Assembly (NCBI RefSeq): GCF_049274025.1
Contig: NZ_JBASRV010000052.1
DNA: 16,311 bases
Reading direction: 5' to 3' (one strand)
Source: Miniphocaeibacter sp012841535
GTDB taxonomy: Bacteria > Bacillota > Clostridia > Tissierellales > Peptoniphilaceae
This document shows, in pieces, positions 1-7,915 of this stretch; positions within the stretch are counted from its first letter, which is position 1, and each line of letters opens with the position of its first letter. The notes under the pieces were generated by a model. It made no database searches. It saw only the letters and a program-made list of their open reading frames with translations, and was not told the DNA's origin. Made by a program: the position numbers and the translations under genes.

Positions 1-557
1 GTTTTAATAGAACTACACTAGAATGTAAATCTTATTTGGTATGATACAACTGTGGCAGACTTAAGGTTTTAATAGAACTACACTAGAATGTAAATGAATA
101 TCTTGAGGAAAAGTCCAAACAACTCAAGCGAGGTTTTAATAGAACTACACTAGAATGTAAATTCTTCTAAAGAACCGGTAGAATATGAAAGAACTTAGTT
201 TTAATAGAACTACACTAGAATGTAAATCCGAATTAATTGGTGACATATTTTGAGTTAAACCAAGGTTTTAATAGAACTACACTAGAATGTAAATTACTTC
301 TTCCACAATATTTTCCATATTTTTAACAGTTGTTTTAATAGAACTACACTAGAATGTAAATTTATCTTTGATTATTCTTTCGTATTGCTCCCATAAGTTT
401 TAATAGAACTACACTAGAATGTAAATGCGTTTTCCTTTAATGCATTTTCAAACATTCCTCTCGTTTTAATAGAACTACACTAGAATGTAAATATTTAGCC
501 ATTTATTAATCTCCTTTCAAAATAAAAGTTTTAATAGAACTACACTAGAATGTAAAT

Positions 558-592
558 GTGCTTGAAGGAAACAGAGAACCTCAAAGGCTAGA
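558..592 (+). repeat. Duplicated CRISPR spacer, copy 1 (spacer 9)
   Basis: This 35-nt spacer, beginning GTGCTTGAAGG, is identical to spacer 15 at 953-987. The neighbouring spacers on both sides differ, so this is a single-spacer duplication and not a copied block. It reads open in frame 1 (VLEGNREPQRL), which would fit a coding protospacer. Confidence 0.95.
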
Positions 593-952
593 GTTTTAAT
601 AGAACTACACTAGAATGTAAATTTTGAATTTAATGGAAAAGAATATAACTATTACCAAGCGTTTTAATAGAACTACACTAGAATGTAAATAGATTTGGGC
701 AAGTAGGTTCAGAACAGGTGGACAAGTTTTAATAGAACTACACTAGAATGTAAATCGATTTGTTATTCCTAGCGTACTTGCTATAATTGAGGTTTTAATA
801 GAACTACACTAGAATGTAAATATTGCAAGAATAATTACAGGGTTAGAAGCAGAAAAGTTTTAATAGAACTACACTAGAATGTAAATGAAAAATATTTAAC
901 TGACAATTTAAGTAATTTAATGGTTTTAATAGAACTACACTAGAATGTAAAT

Positions 953-987
953 GTGCTTGAAGGAAACAGAGAACCTCAAAGGCTAGA
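953..987 (+). repeat. Duplicated CRISPR spacer, copy 2 (spacer 15)
   Basis: Identical over 35 nt to spacer 9 at 558-592, with five different spacers in between. Confidence 0.95.
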
Positions 988-2339
988 GTTTTAATAGAAC
1001 TACACTAGAATGTAAATCAGGAAGCAATAACTGCATTTGTTAAAGGTTTAGGGTTTTAATAGAACTACACTAGAATGTAAATTTAATGGCGGGACCGCTT
1101 ATAGGTTCGGCAACATCTGTTTTAATAGAACTACACTAGAATGTAAATTAAGTTTGATAGCAAGAAGGAAGCTTACAGGTATTGTTTTAATAGAACTACA
1201 CTAGAATGTAAATTTTTTTACTTCTCTGGATAAATTTTTAGAATAATATTCGTTTTAATAGAACTACACTAGAATGTAAATACAATAAAATCTCTAGACA
1301 TTGTATCTCCTTTCATGTTTTAATAGAACTACACTAGAATGTAAATGAAGAAAGGGATAATTCAGGTTATTCTAAAAAGAAGTTTTAATAGAACTACACT
1401 AGAATGTAAATCTTAAATCCCCCATTATTCCAGCTTTAGCAACACCTGTTTTAATAGAACTACACTAGAATGTAAATCAGGCTATCAAGATTGGCAAAAT
1501 GTTCAAGATACATGTTTTAATAGAACTACACTAGAATGTAAATATGATTATAGGGCAAAACTGGATTGGTTTTATAATGTTTTAATAGAACTACACTAGA
1601 ATGTAAATTTTTTTGTTACTACTTAAATAATCGTCTATTTCGATTAGTTTTAATAGAACTACACTAGAATGTAAATAAAACGAACAGCAGAGAAGGGATA
1701 ATCATCTTTAGCGTTTTAATAGAACTACACTAGAATGTAAATTATTACTACGCGGGGGTGGAAAACAAATGTTGAAAAGTTTTAATAGAACTACACTAGA
1801 ATGTAAATTCAAGAAGTATTAAAGTTGAATTTATGCTTAAAGCGTTTTAATAGAACTACACTAGAATGTAAATAAGTACATTCCCATTTAATATTCCAGC
1901 TGTTATAAAAGTTTTAATAGAACTACACTAGAATGTAAATTAATGAAGTTTTCCATATTTTCATCATTTCTGTCAGGTTTTAATAGAACTACACTAGAAT
2001 GTAAATTTTCTTTTAATTTTAATGTCAATTGCTAGATATAACCTTGAGTTTTAATAGAACTACACTAGAATGTAAATGGATTATTTGGAGTAGGAACTGC
2101 AGCTAGTGGTTCGTTTTAATAGAACTACACTAGAATGTAAATGGTGATAACCGAACAATTAACAACAGCTATTGAAGGTTTTAATAGAACTACACTAGAA
2201 TGTAAATTACTATCAGTTAATGCATCTAAAATATCATTTTCATTGTTTTAATAGAACTACACTAGAATGTAAATTTTAAAAATAAAATAGATTTAGATAT
2301 TGTTTTCTAGTTTTAATAGAACTACACTAGAATGTAAAT

Positions 2340-2374
2340 AAATATTTATATTTTAAATTTTAAATATAAACTTA
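2340..2374 (+). repeat. Duplicated AT-only-like CRISPR spacer, copy 1 (spacer 36)
   Basis: A 35-nt spacer made of A and T apart from a single C. It contains an inverted repeat (TTTATATTT ... AAATATAAA). It is identical to spacer 39 at 2537-2571. The extreme composition is unlike most other spacers here and looks intergenic rather than coding. Confidence 0.95.
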
Positions 2375-2536
2375 GTTTTAATAGAACTACACTAGAATGT
2401 AAATAGCATAGAGATAGCTATATTATTAACTGATTATTTAGTTTTAATAGAACTACACTAGAATGTAAATCTATATTTTAATACAGTTTTGAAAACAAAA
2501 GAAAAAGTTTTAATAGAACTACACTAGAATGTAAAT

Positions 2537-2571
2537 AAATATTTATATTTTAAATTTTAAATATAAACTTA
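2537..2571 (+). repeat. Duplicated AT-only-like CRISPR spacer, copy 2 (spacer 39)
   Basis: Identical over 35 nt to spacer 36 at 2340-2374. Spacers 37 and 38 lie between the two copies. Confidence 0.95.
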
Positions 2572-3102
2572 GTTTTAATAGAACTACACTAGAATGTAAA
2601 TAAATCGCGTACTATTGTTAAGATTTCTTCCATTTAAGTTTTAATAGAACTACACTAGAATGTAAATCCGCTATTTCTTCAAATCTCTTCCCGTTTATAT
2701 ATGTTTTAATAGAACTACACTAGAATGTAAATCTTAATAGACAAGGAATGGATAATGAAGTAGTTGTAAGTTTTAATAGAACTACACTAGAATGTAAATT
2801 CAATTTCAGAATTGCATTTCCTACATTTTTTATTTTGTTTTAATAGAACTACACTAGAATGTAAATTTACCTGCTATTATTACTTTAGCACCTCTATAGA
2901 GGAGTTTTAATAGAACTACACTAGAATGTAAATGATGGTAATCTAGGTAATATGTTAGTTGGTAGAACGTTTTAATAGAACTACACTAGAATGTAAATCA
3001 TGTCTGCAAACATGAAGGACTTTAAGGACGTATGGTGTTTTAATAGAACTACACTAGAATGTAAATTTGTCTGACAAAGGAGCTTGTAAGGGGGGGATCC
3101 CC

Positions 3103-3196
3103 GTTTTAATAGAACTACACTAGAAAGAGTATGGAACATAGTAATGGAATATTTCAATGAAAGTGAGTTTTAATAGAACTACACTAGAAAGAGTAT
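3103..3196 (+). repeat. Two variant trailer-end CRISPR repeats flanking the last spacer
   Basis: Repeats at 3103-3132 and 3167-3196 match the other 47 over their first 22-23 bases, but the final 8 bases read AAGAGTAT instead of ATGTAAAT. Both carry the same four substitutions. They enclose spacer 48 (3133-3166, 34 nt), the shortest in the array. A crRNA from this spacer would carry the altered 5' handle. Degenerate repeats are typical of the leader-distal end, which supports the orientation of the array. Confidence 0.9.
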
Positions 3197-3252
3197 TTTT
3201 CAAGTATCAATTGAACTGTAGTAGCATATATAATATTTGTTCTTAAACAAAT

Positions 3253-3286
3253 AAAACCCCAGATTATTTTTAATCTAGGGTTTTTT
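3253..3286. terminator. Intrinsic terminator between the CRISPR array and the grd operon
   Basis: The arms AAAACCCCAGATTA (3253-3266) and TAATCTAGGGTTTT (3271-3284) pair over 14 positions with one C/A mismatch and a TTTT loop. On the plus strand the stem runs into six T. On the minus strand the exit is also T-rich (TTTTATTTG). It sits about 50 nt past the stop codon of grdD and 57 nt past the last CRISPR repeat, where two convergent transcripts meet, so it probably works in both directions. Confidence 0.85.
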
Positions 3287-3337
3287 AATTGAGGTATTTT
3301 AATGAATTGTTTGATTTTTGTTTTTTGTTTATTTTGA

Positions 3338-4477
3338 TTATAAGAAATCTTCGGTTGTTAAGATTTCAGTAGCTTTTTCTATATTTTTCTCATTAACCAT
3401 TACAATAGGACCTGTACATCCCATTCCACTTTCGGCATAGATATTATTTTTCCAAAGTGCTGTTACAGCATCTTCTAAATCCAATATATCAATACCAGCT
3501 ATAGAACCTGTTACTATTTCTTGTGGAGGAGCTTTCACATCCGCACCGTCCTCTACAACTTTTTTAGCACTTAATGATTCTAAAACTTCTTTAAATTTAT
3601 GAGAATTTACTTCCTTATATTCCTTTTCAGCAACTGAATTAATATTCCCATTTACTAATTCAAAAGCATATTTTATGGCATTTGCTATTACAGGAGCACC
3701 GGATGCTCTTGAAATAATCGTTATAGTTCTGTTGTAGCCTTCACCTATGCCGGGACCATATCCGTAGCCTAGGGATTCATAACTACCACCTGTAGTAAAT
3801 GCAGAGAACATCTTCATTAATATATTTCCTGTTAATGAATCTGTTACACATACATCAGGAACTCCTTGTAATAAGTCATTACCACGTAGTACTGCTCCTC
3901 CGTCACTTCTTGCGGATTCACCGTATTCAAATTTATATCCATTTGATTTTAAGTTGTTTAAAGCTTTTTCTACTTGCTTTGCACCATCAACATTTAATAT
4001 TCCTACTGTTGGATTTTCGCGGCCTAATGCTTTTGCTACAGAAATACCAGCAATGGTATTTCTAACCATTCCTTCAACTCTATTAGTTGAACTAGTACCT
4101 GTAGTTGTTGCTATAAGCATTTCTTTACCTACTCCAGGAGTTATTACTCTACCAATTGTAGAAACTCCAATAGGGAAGCTGTAGTGCATTGTAACACAAG
4201 CGTCTATATATTTTGAATCTAAAAGTTCTTCCATTTTGTTATGGGCTTCTTCTTCAGTTGATACTTCTATTAATTCAAATTCTGTTTCTACTTTTGGTCC
4301 AATAAGAACTATTTCATAGTTAATGGATTTAGCTAAGTTAGCTGCTTCTAGCATATTATCTAGGCCATGTTCACTGCCTAATATAGTTAGACCTATTCTA
4401 GGTTTTTTAGCAAAAGAGCCACTTTCTATACCATCAGCTATTTCTAATAAGGCTTCTGCAATAATATTTTTTGACAT
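3338..4477 (-). CDS. grdD: Glycine reductase complex protein C, beta subunit GrdD
   Basis: 379 aa. With GrdC it forms protein C, which releases the acetyl group from the Se-carboxymethyl intermediate on GrdA as acetyl phosphate, a substrate for acetate kinase and ATP formation. GrdD belongs to the PlsX-like phosphate acyltransferase fold (family knowledge). The sequence has the expected N-terminal Rossmann-like start and a C-terminal GMGCTGP motif with Cys354. This should correspond to Cys359 of the Eubacterium acidaminophilum enzyme, the thiol that carries the acetyl group. Cys94 (IDACVTMHYS) is the other conserved cysteine. The start is set by an AGAGGTG site 5-6 nt upstream. That site overlaps the grdC stop codon (10-nt gap), so the two are translationally close. 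It is the last gene of the operon, followed by the terminator at 3253-3286. The length is near the family norm and nothing is missing. Confidence 0.95.
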   Translation of the reverse strand: MSKNIIAEALLEIADGIESGSFAKKPRIGLTILGSEHGLDNMLEAANLAKSINYEIVLIGPKVETEFELIEVSTEEEAHNKMEELLDSKYIDACVTMHYSFPIGVSTIGRVITPGVGKEMLIATTTGTSSTNRVEGMVRNTIAGISVAKALGRENPTVGILNVDGAKQVEKALNNLKSNGYKFEYGESARSDGGAVLRGNDLLQGVPDVCVTDSLTGNILMKMFSAFTTGGSYESLGYGYGPGIGEGYNRTITIISRASGAPVIANAIKYAFELVNGNINSVAEKEYKEVNSHKFKEVLESLSAKKVVEDGADVKAPPQEIVTGSIAGIDILDLEDAVTALWKNNIYAESGMGCTGPIVMVNEKNIEKATEILTTEDFL

Positions 4478-4487
4478 ATTATCACCT

Positions 4488-6020
4488 CTATTCTTGTAGC
4501 ATATTTGATGCTAATTCTCTTAAGGACTCACCAATTATTTTCTTAATTTCTTCTTTAGATATACTTTGGTCATCTGATTCTTCTCCAGTGTTTCTTTCAC
4601 ATATGAAGGATACACCGTCAAATAAATTAGTCATTCTACCAAGGAATAAACTACCTTTTCCTACAAACATTACTCTATTTTTATCACCAGTAGTAAGGTC
4701 ATCTATCATATATCCTACATAAGGTACTCCAGAAGGAATGTGTCCTTGAGTAGGTGCCCAACCTGGTAATCCTTTTTCATCAATTAAACTCTTTAATTGA
4801 GCTCTTTCAATGTCGCCACGTTTTACTGCTAAAGCTGCAATCATTTTATAGTTTGCTTCTGGTACATTACCAGCACCAGCAGGAACAGTAATATCTGGGT
4901 TTTGCATTTCTACAGAGTATGTGTCAACATCTGTAATTTTTAAGTTTGCTCTATCAAGTCCAGTTGTAATTAATGAAGTCATTACTGCTTGTGGGGAAGA
5001 GCCTGTACCAACATTGTGTTTTCCAGTTAAATCCGTTCTAAAGATAGGGCTTACGCCGTCATTTTCTGAAACTAGCACTGCAAAAGTTCCTAGAACATCT
5101 TCTAAAACTGGATGACCTTTTTTAACGTGGTCTTTTGCGTTCATTCCTAATTTAGCTGTAGATCCACCAGCAACAACTAATACATTTTTATATACTCCTG
5201 CTTTAACTAAAGCTGCAGCTTCTATTAAAGAGTGAATAGGGGCAGCACAGAAGCCTCTTGTATCTGAACCGGAAGCGTTAGTCAGTTGAGCAACTTCAGC
5301 TATGGCTTTAGCAAAGTTACCGCCACCTCTTTGGTTAATGTCTCCACAAGCTTCTTCAGAACATTCTACTACATAGTCTATTTCATCTTTACCAACTGAT
5401 GAATTTCTTAGTAAGGCAATTGTAGCTAGTACTCCAGATGCTTTTACAACTAGGTTTTCAAACATAGTGTGAGCATTTAAGTTAACGTCAACATCATGAG
5501 CAGCCTTTACAATTCCTACTAATTTTCCATCATTGAATAGTCCTTCAGCTTTTTCTTCATCTAAGAGATGTTTGTCTGCTTCTACATCATATGGTTTTAT
5601 TTTATTAAAAGCATCTATAAGCTCAGGATAATTTTCTTCTATTTTAGGTTTTACTTCATTAATAAACTCTTCAGTTAATTCTACTAATTCAAAAGAATCA
5701 CAGATTTTCATTACTGCTATGAATTCATCTTGAGGAGTTATTTCACCGAATTTACCTTTTCTTTGGCCTTTAAATTCCTTATCATGCCAAGGTAATTCAT
5801 AATTATTTAGTTCTTCAGGTCTTAAATTACCAATGTATACCTGATTTGGTAAATAATTTACTACTTCTTCGTAGGTTCTTATATGTTTACCTACTTCTTT
5901 TAAAAATTCTGAATCTGGGTTTACAACTCTTTCTGTTGAAGTTGTAGAACCATTTTGAATAATCATGTCCGGAGTATGAACTAATACATATCCAGCGTTT
6001 TTAATTACAGGAAACGACAT
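4488..6020 (-). CDS. grdC: Glycine reductase complex protein C, alpha subunit GrdC
   Basis: 510 aa from the ATG at 6020. GrdC is the FabH-like (3-ketoacyl-ACP synthase III-like) partner of GrdD in protein C, which forms acetyl phosphate from the selenoether on GrdA. The core GSDTRGFCAAPIHS contains Cys258, in the place of the FabH catalytic cysteine, followed by a VLVVAGG strand. An in-frame ATG exists four codons upstream at 6032, but the bases between the two (GGAGGTAAAT) are a perfect ribosome binding site for the second ATG. MSFPVIKNAGYVLVH is also the usual GrdC N-terminus, so I choose 6020. A perfect 32-nt palindrome lies just upstream, between grdB and this gene. The gene overlaps nothing and ends 10 nt before grdD. 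Confidence 0.95.
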   Translation of the reverse strand: MSFPVIKNAGYVLVHTPDMIIQNGSTTSTERVVNPDSEFLKEVGKHIRTYEEVVNYLPNQVYIGNLRPEELNNYELPWHDKEFKGQRKGKFGEITPQDEFIAVMKICDSFELVELTEEFINEVKPKIEENYPELIDAFNKIKPYDVEADKHLLDEEKAEGLFNDGKLVGIVKAAHDVDVNLNAHTMFENLVVKASGVLATIALLRNSSVGKDEIDYVVECSEEACGDINQRGGGNFAKAIAEVAQLTNASGSDTRGFCAAPIHSLIEAAALVKAGVYKNVLVVAGGSTAKLGMNAKDHVKKGHPVLEDVLGTFAVLVSENDGVSPIFRTDLTGKHNVGTGSSPQAVMTSLITTGLDRANLKITDVDTYSVEMQNPDITVPAGAGNVPEANYKMIAALAVKRGDIERAQLKSLIDEKGLPGWAPTQGHIPSGVPYVGYMIDDLTTGDKNRVMFVGKGSLFLGRMTNLFDGVSFICERNTGEESDDQSISKEEIKKIIGESLRELASNMLQE

Positions 6021-6035
6021 ATTTACCTCCATTCA

Positions 6036-6067
6036 ATTATGGATTCTGCATATGCAGAATCCATAAT
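6036..6067 (-). promoter_or_regulatory. Perfect 32-nt intercistronic palindrome between grdB and grdC
   Basis: ATTATGGATTCTGCAT is followed directly by its exact reverse complement, giving a 16-bp perfect inverted repeat with no spacer. It lies 7 nt after the grdB stop codon, and its other edge is about 5 nt before the GGAGG of grdC. In mRNA it would form a strong hairpin with a minimal loop. No T run follows on the minus strand, so it is not a standard terminator. Likely roles are mRNA processing or stability, or tuning of grdC translation. A protein-binding operator is possible. Confidence 0.8.
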
Positions 6068-6074
6068 ATTTTTA

Positions 6075-7385
6075 TTAATCTTCAAAAACTGTTTGATCTT
6101 CAACTTTAGTTTGTAAAGCTTTTAAAGCCTTTTCAACTAATTTTCTTCTTAAAGCTTTTTCCTCATCGAAATCTAAAGCAGGATTTCCTAATGGATGAGG
6201 GATAGCAACAGCAGGTACAATTCTATTAGCTCCTACTGTTAATGAAATAGGTACTACTGTACAAATGTGTACTACTGGAATACCTGTTGCTTCAATTTCT
6301 TTTACCATTGTTGCACCGCAACGTGTACAAGTACCTCACGTTGAAGTCAATATAACGGCATCTACGTTGTTAGCAGCAAGTTTTTCTCCTATTTCATGAG
6401 CGTAAGCTTTAGCACTAGCTACAGCTGTACCATTACCTACAGTTGAATAGAAGTAATCATATAATTTTCCGATTTTACCTTCTTTTTCAAGATCTCTTAA
6501 AACGTCTACAGGTAAAACTCTATCTGGATCTTCGTTAGCATATACAGGGTCATGTCCACCGTGTGCAGTTTCAAATTCCCCTTCTTTTAAATCATCTATA
6601 CCAGCTATAGAATATTCTCCATATTTTGAAGCTGAAGAAGATTCAATTCTATCTGGGTTACCGAAAGGTACTATACCACCTGAAGTAACTAATGCTATTG
6701 TAATATTAGATAGATCAGCAATTTCAGGACTTGGATCAACTCTATCGAAAGTAGGCATAGGGTATTCTGTTTCGAACTCTTCGCCTTTAATTTTCTTAAC
6801 AAGCATATTTACAGCTCTTTCAGAACCACGTACATCACTAAAGTAGTTTACTCTGATTCCTCTTTCAATATAGCCTTCTTCTTTAGGTCCAAGAACTTCT
6901 TCTCCTAAAGCTAATTTTTTACCTAATTTAGCCATTTTTGGTAGAGCTTTTCTCATACCAGCAGCTGAATTAGCAGTTTCTATAATGAAAAGATCTTTCT
7001 TAAACATATCAGCACCAGGGTTTTCAACATACATTCCTGTAATTGCTGGAATATTTAACTCGTCTTCTACTAATTTTGTAATTGTTCCAGCTGCAACTCC
7101 GTAACGACCGGCATTAAAAGCTGGACCAGCGATAAAAAGATCTGGGTTGAACCCTTTTATCATTTCTAAAACTTCTTTACTTGCTGAGTCTATATTTTCG
7201 TTAAAATAACTATCTCCACATACAACAGCAGCAACAACTTCGAAACCTTCACCTAGTTTAGATTCTAATTGTTTACTTACTGGAGGTAATTCTTCAGCAA
7301 TGAAAGGCTTAGTGTCGGCTTTTTCTTCTCCACCAATTCCAGCGAAAAACTGGTTAATATAGTGCACGACTTTTTTATTCGCCAT
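6075..7385 (-). CDS. grdB: Glycine reductase complex protein B, selenoprotein GrdB
   Basis: 436 aa with UGA (6338-6336) read as Sec350. GrdB is the substrate-activating subunit of protein B. It works with the pyruvoyl-bearing GrdE subunits to bind glycine and transfer a carboxymethyl group to the selenol of GrdA. The frame is open on both sides of the single UGA, and the local sequence UGTCTRC gives the family UxxCxxC motif (Sec350, Cys353, Cys356). The N-terminus MANKKVVHYINQFFAGIGGEE and total length match the family. The start is supported by AGGAGG 8 nt upstream. Conventional ORF calling would split it at 6336 and start a false short gene at MVKEIEA (6308). A hairpin just after the UGA (6310-6322) fits a bacterial SECIS. 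It lies 32 nt after grdA. Confidence 0.96.
6310..6322 (-). promoter_or_regulatory. Candidate bacterial SECIS hairpin of grdB
   Basis: In the mRNA, 13 nt after the UGA, GUUGC-GGU-GCAAC forms a 5-bp stem with a triloop containing G and U. Short flanking complementarities (UAC with GUA, CUU with AAG) could extend it. Its place inside the coding region directly 3' of the UGA is where SelB binds in bacteria. The fold is judged by eye. Confidence 0.6.
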
Positions 7386-7417
7386 TTATCTATCCTCCTA
7401 AATAAGAAATTTAAATA

Positions 7418-7888
7418 TTAGTTATTTGCTTCTTCTCTAATGTCATTCATTTCTTCAGCAATTTCGTCAACGTCTAGAACCATTTCCATCATACCGATTT
7501 GTTCATCATAAACAGTTGCATCGAATAATTCTTTTACTTCAGGTTCAACTACATGGTATACCGCTAAACCTAACGCAACTCCAGCTAAAGGACCAGCAAA
7601 TGTTGGGTCTCCTAACGTAACTGTTTCAGCTGCAAGACCTGCAGCTTCGGCTTCTGCTGCACCTAGTAAAACCACAAGATTTTCTGCACCATATTTGTCA
7701 GATGCATCCTTAACTCTCTTTTGGTTTTCTAAGTCCATAGCGCCAGCGCTAGTTCAGACAAAACATTCAGTTGATGAGAAAACTACTTCTGTATTAGGAA
7801 CTGTGTTAACACATTCTTCTATTGCAGGAGCAGGTATTCCATCACGGTCGCCTATTATGATTAATTTTTTGTTTTCTAATAAACTCAT
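7418..7888 (-). CDS. grdA: Glycine reductase complex selenoprotein A (GrdA)
   Basis: 156 aa with UGA (7756-7754) read as Sec45. GrdA is the small mobile carrier of glycine reductase. Its selenol receives the carboxymethyl group from protein B and hands it to protein C, leaving a mixed Se-S bond that thioredoxin reduces. The ATG at 7888 follows AGGAGG with 5 nt spacing. The protein opens MSLLENKKLIIIGDRDGIP and reaches TECFVUTSAGAMDLENQKR, with the Cys42-x-x-Sec45 redox pair. Downstream are the GAAEAEAAGLAAETVTLGDP and EEQIGMMEMVLDVD stretches typical of GrdA. Without Sec decoding only the 106-aa tail from Met51 (7738) would be called. The gap to grdE is 27 nt and to grdB 32 nt. Confidence 0.97.
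7736..7752 (-). promoter_or_regulatory. Candidate bacterial SECIS hairpin of grdA
   Basis: Starting 1 nt after the UGA, the mRNA can fold CUAGCG-CUGG-CGCUAUG: five pairs, then a bulged U, then a closing C-G pair, around a CUGG loop. A bulged U next to a small loop with G/U is typical of bacterial SECIS elements bound by the SelB winged-helix domains. The stem is closer to the UGA than in E. coli fdhF. The fold is judged by eye. Confidence 0.5.
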
Positions 7889-7915
7889 GATATCCTCCTA
7901 AAATTTTAATATTTA

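Larger units (their letters stand above)
1..3196 (+). CRISPR. CRISPR array, 49 repeats / 48 spacers, type I-B-like repeat
   Basis: A 30-nt direct repeat (begins GTTTTAATAG, middle AACTACACTA, ends GAATGTAAAT) recurs 49 times with a period of 64-71 nt. Spacers are 34-41 nt, mostly 35-37. Repeats 1-47 look identical by eye; repeats 48 (3103) and 49 (3167) have an altered 3' end. The ATGTAAAT end resembles the 8-nt crRNA handle of clostridial type I-B repeats (known from that family), so transcription is inferred to run left to right, with the leader and newest spacers left of position 1. The degenerate repeats on the right fit a trailer end. The first base of the window is the first base of a repeat, so the array may extend further left. 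No cas gene is in the window, so the subtype rests on the repeat only. Two spacers occur twice. Confidence 0.98.

Noticed and set aside
2891..2902. Palindrome CCTCTATAGAGG inside spacer 44, and GGGGATCCCC inside spacer 47 (3093-3102)
   Set aside because: These are parts of captured foreign DNA and need not have a function in the array.
1..3196. Array as a type II or V system with a tracrRNA nearby
   Set aside because: The repeat is 30 nt with a type I-B-like 3' end, and I see no anti-repeat or effector gene in the window.
3799..4184. Plus-strand ORFs opposite grdD
   Set aside because: They are antisense shadows of a clear coding gene, have no ribosome binding site and no recognisable protein character.
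6336..7385. grdB and grdA read as broken genes or frameshifted pseudogenes because of internal TGA
   Set aside because: Both UGA codons fall exactly at the known selenocysteine positions, the flanking frames are intact, and selA, selB and tRNA-Sec are next door.
7695..7901. Plus-strand 68-aa ORF opposite the grdA start
   Set aside because: It is the complement of the grdA N-terminus including the Sec codon, with no start signal of its own.
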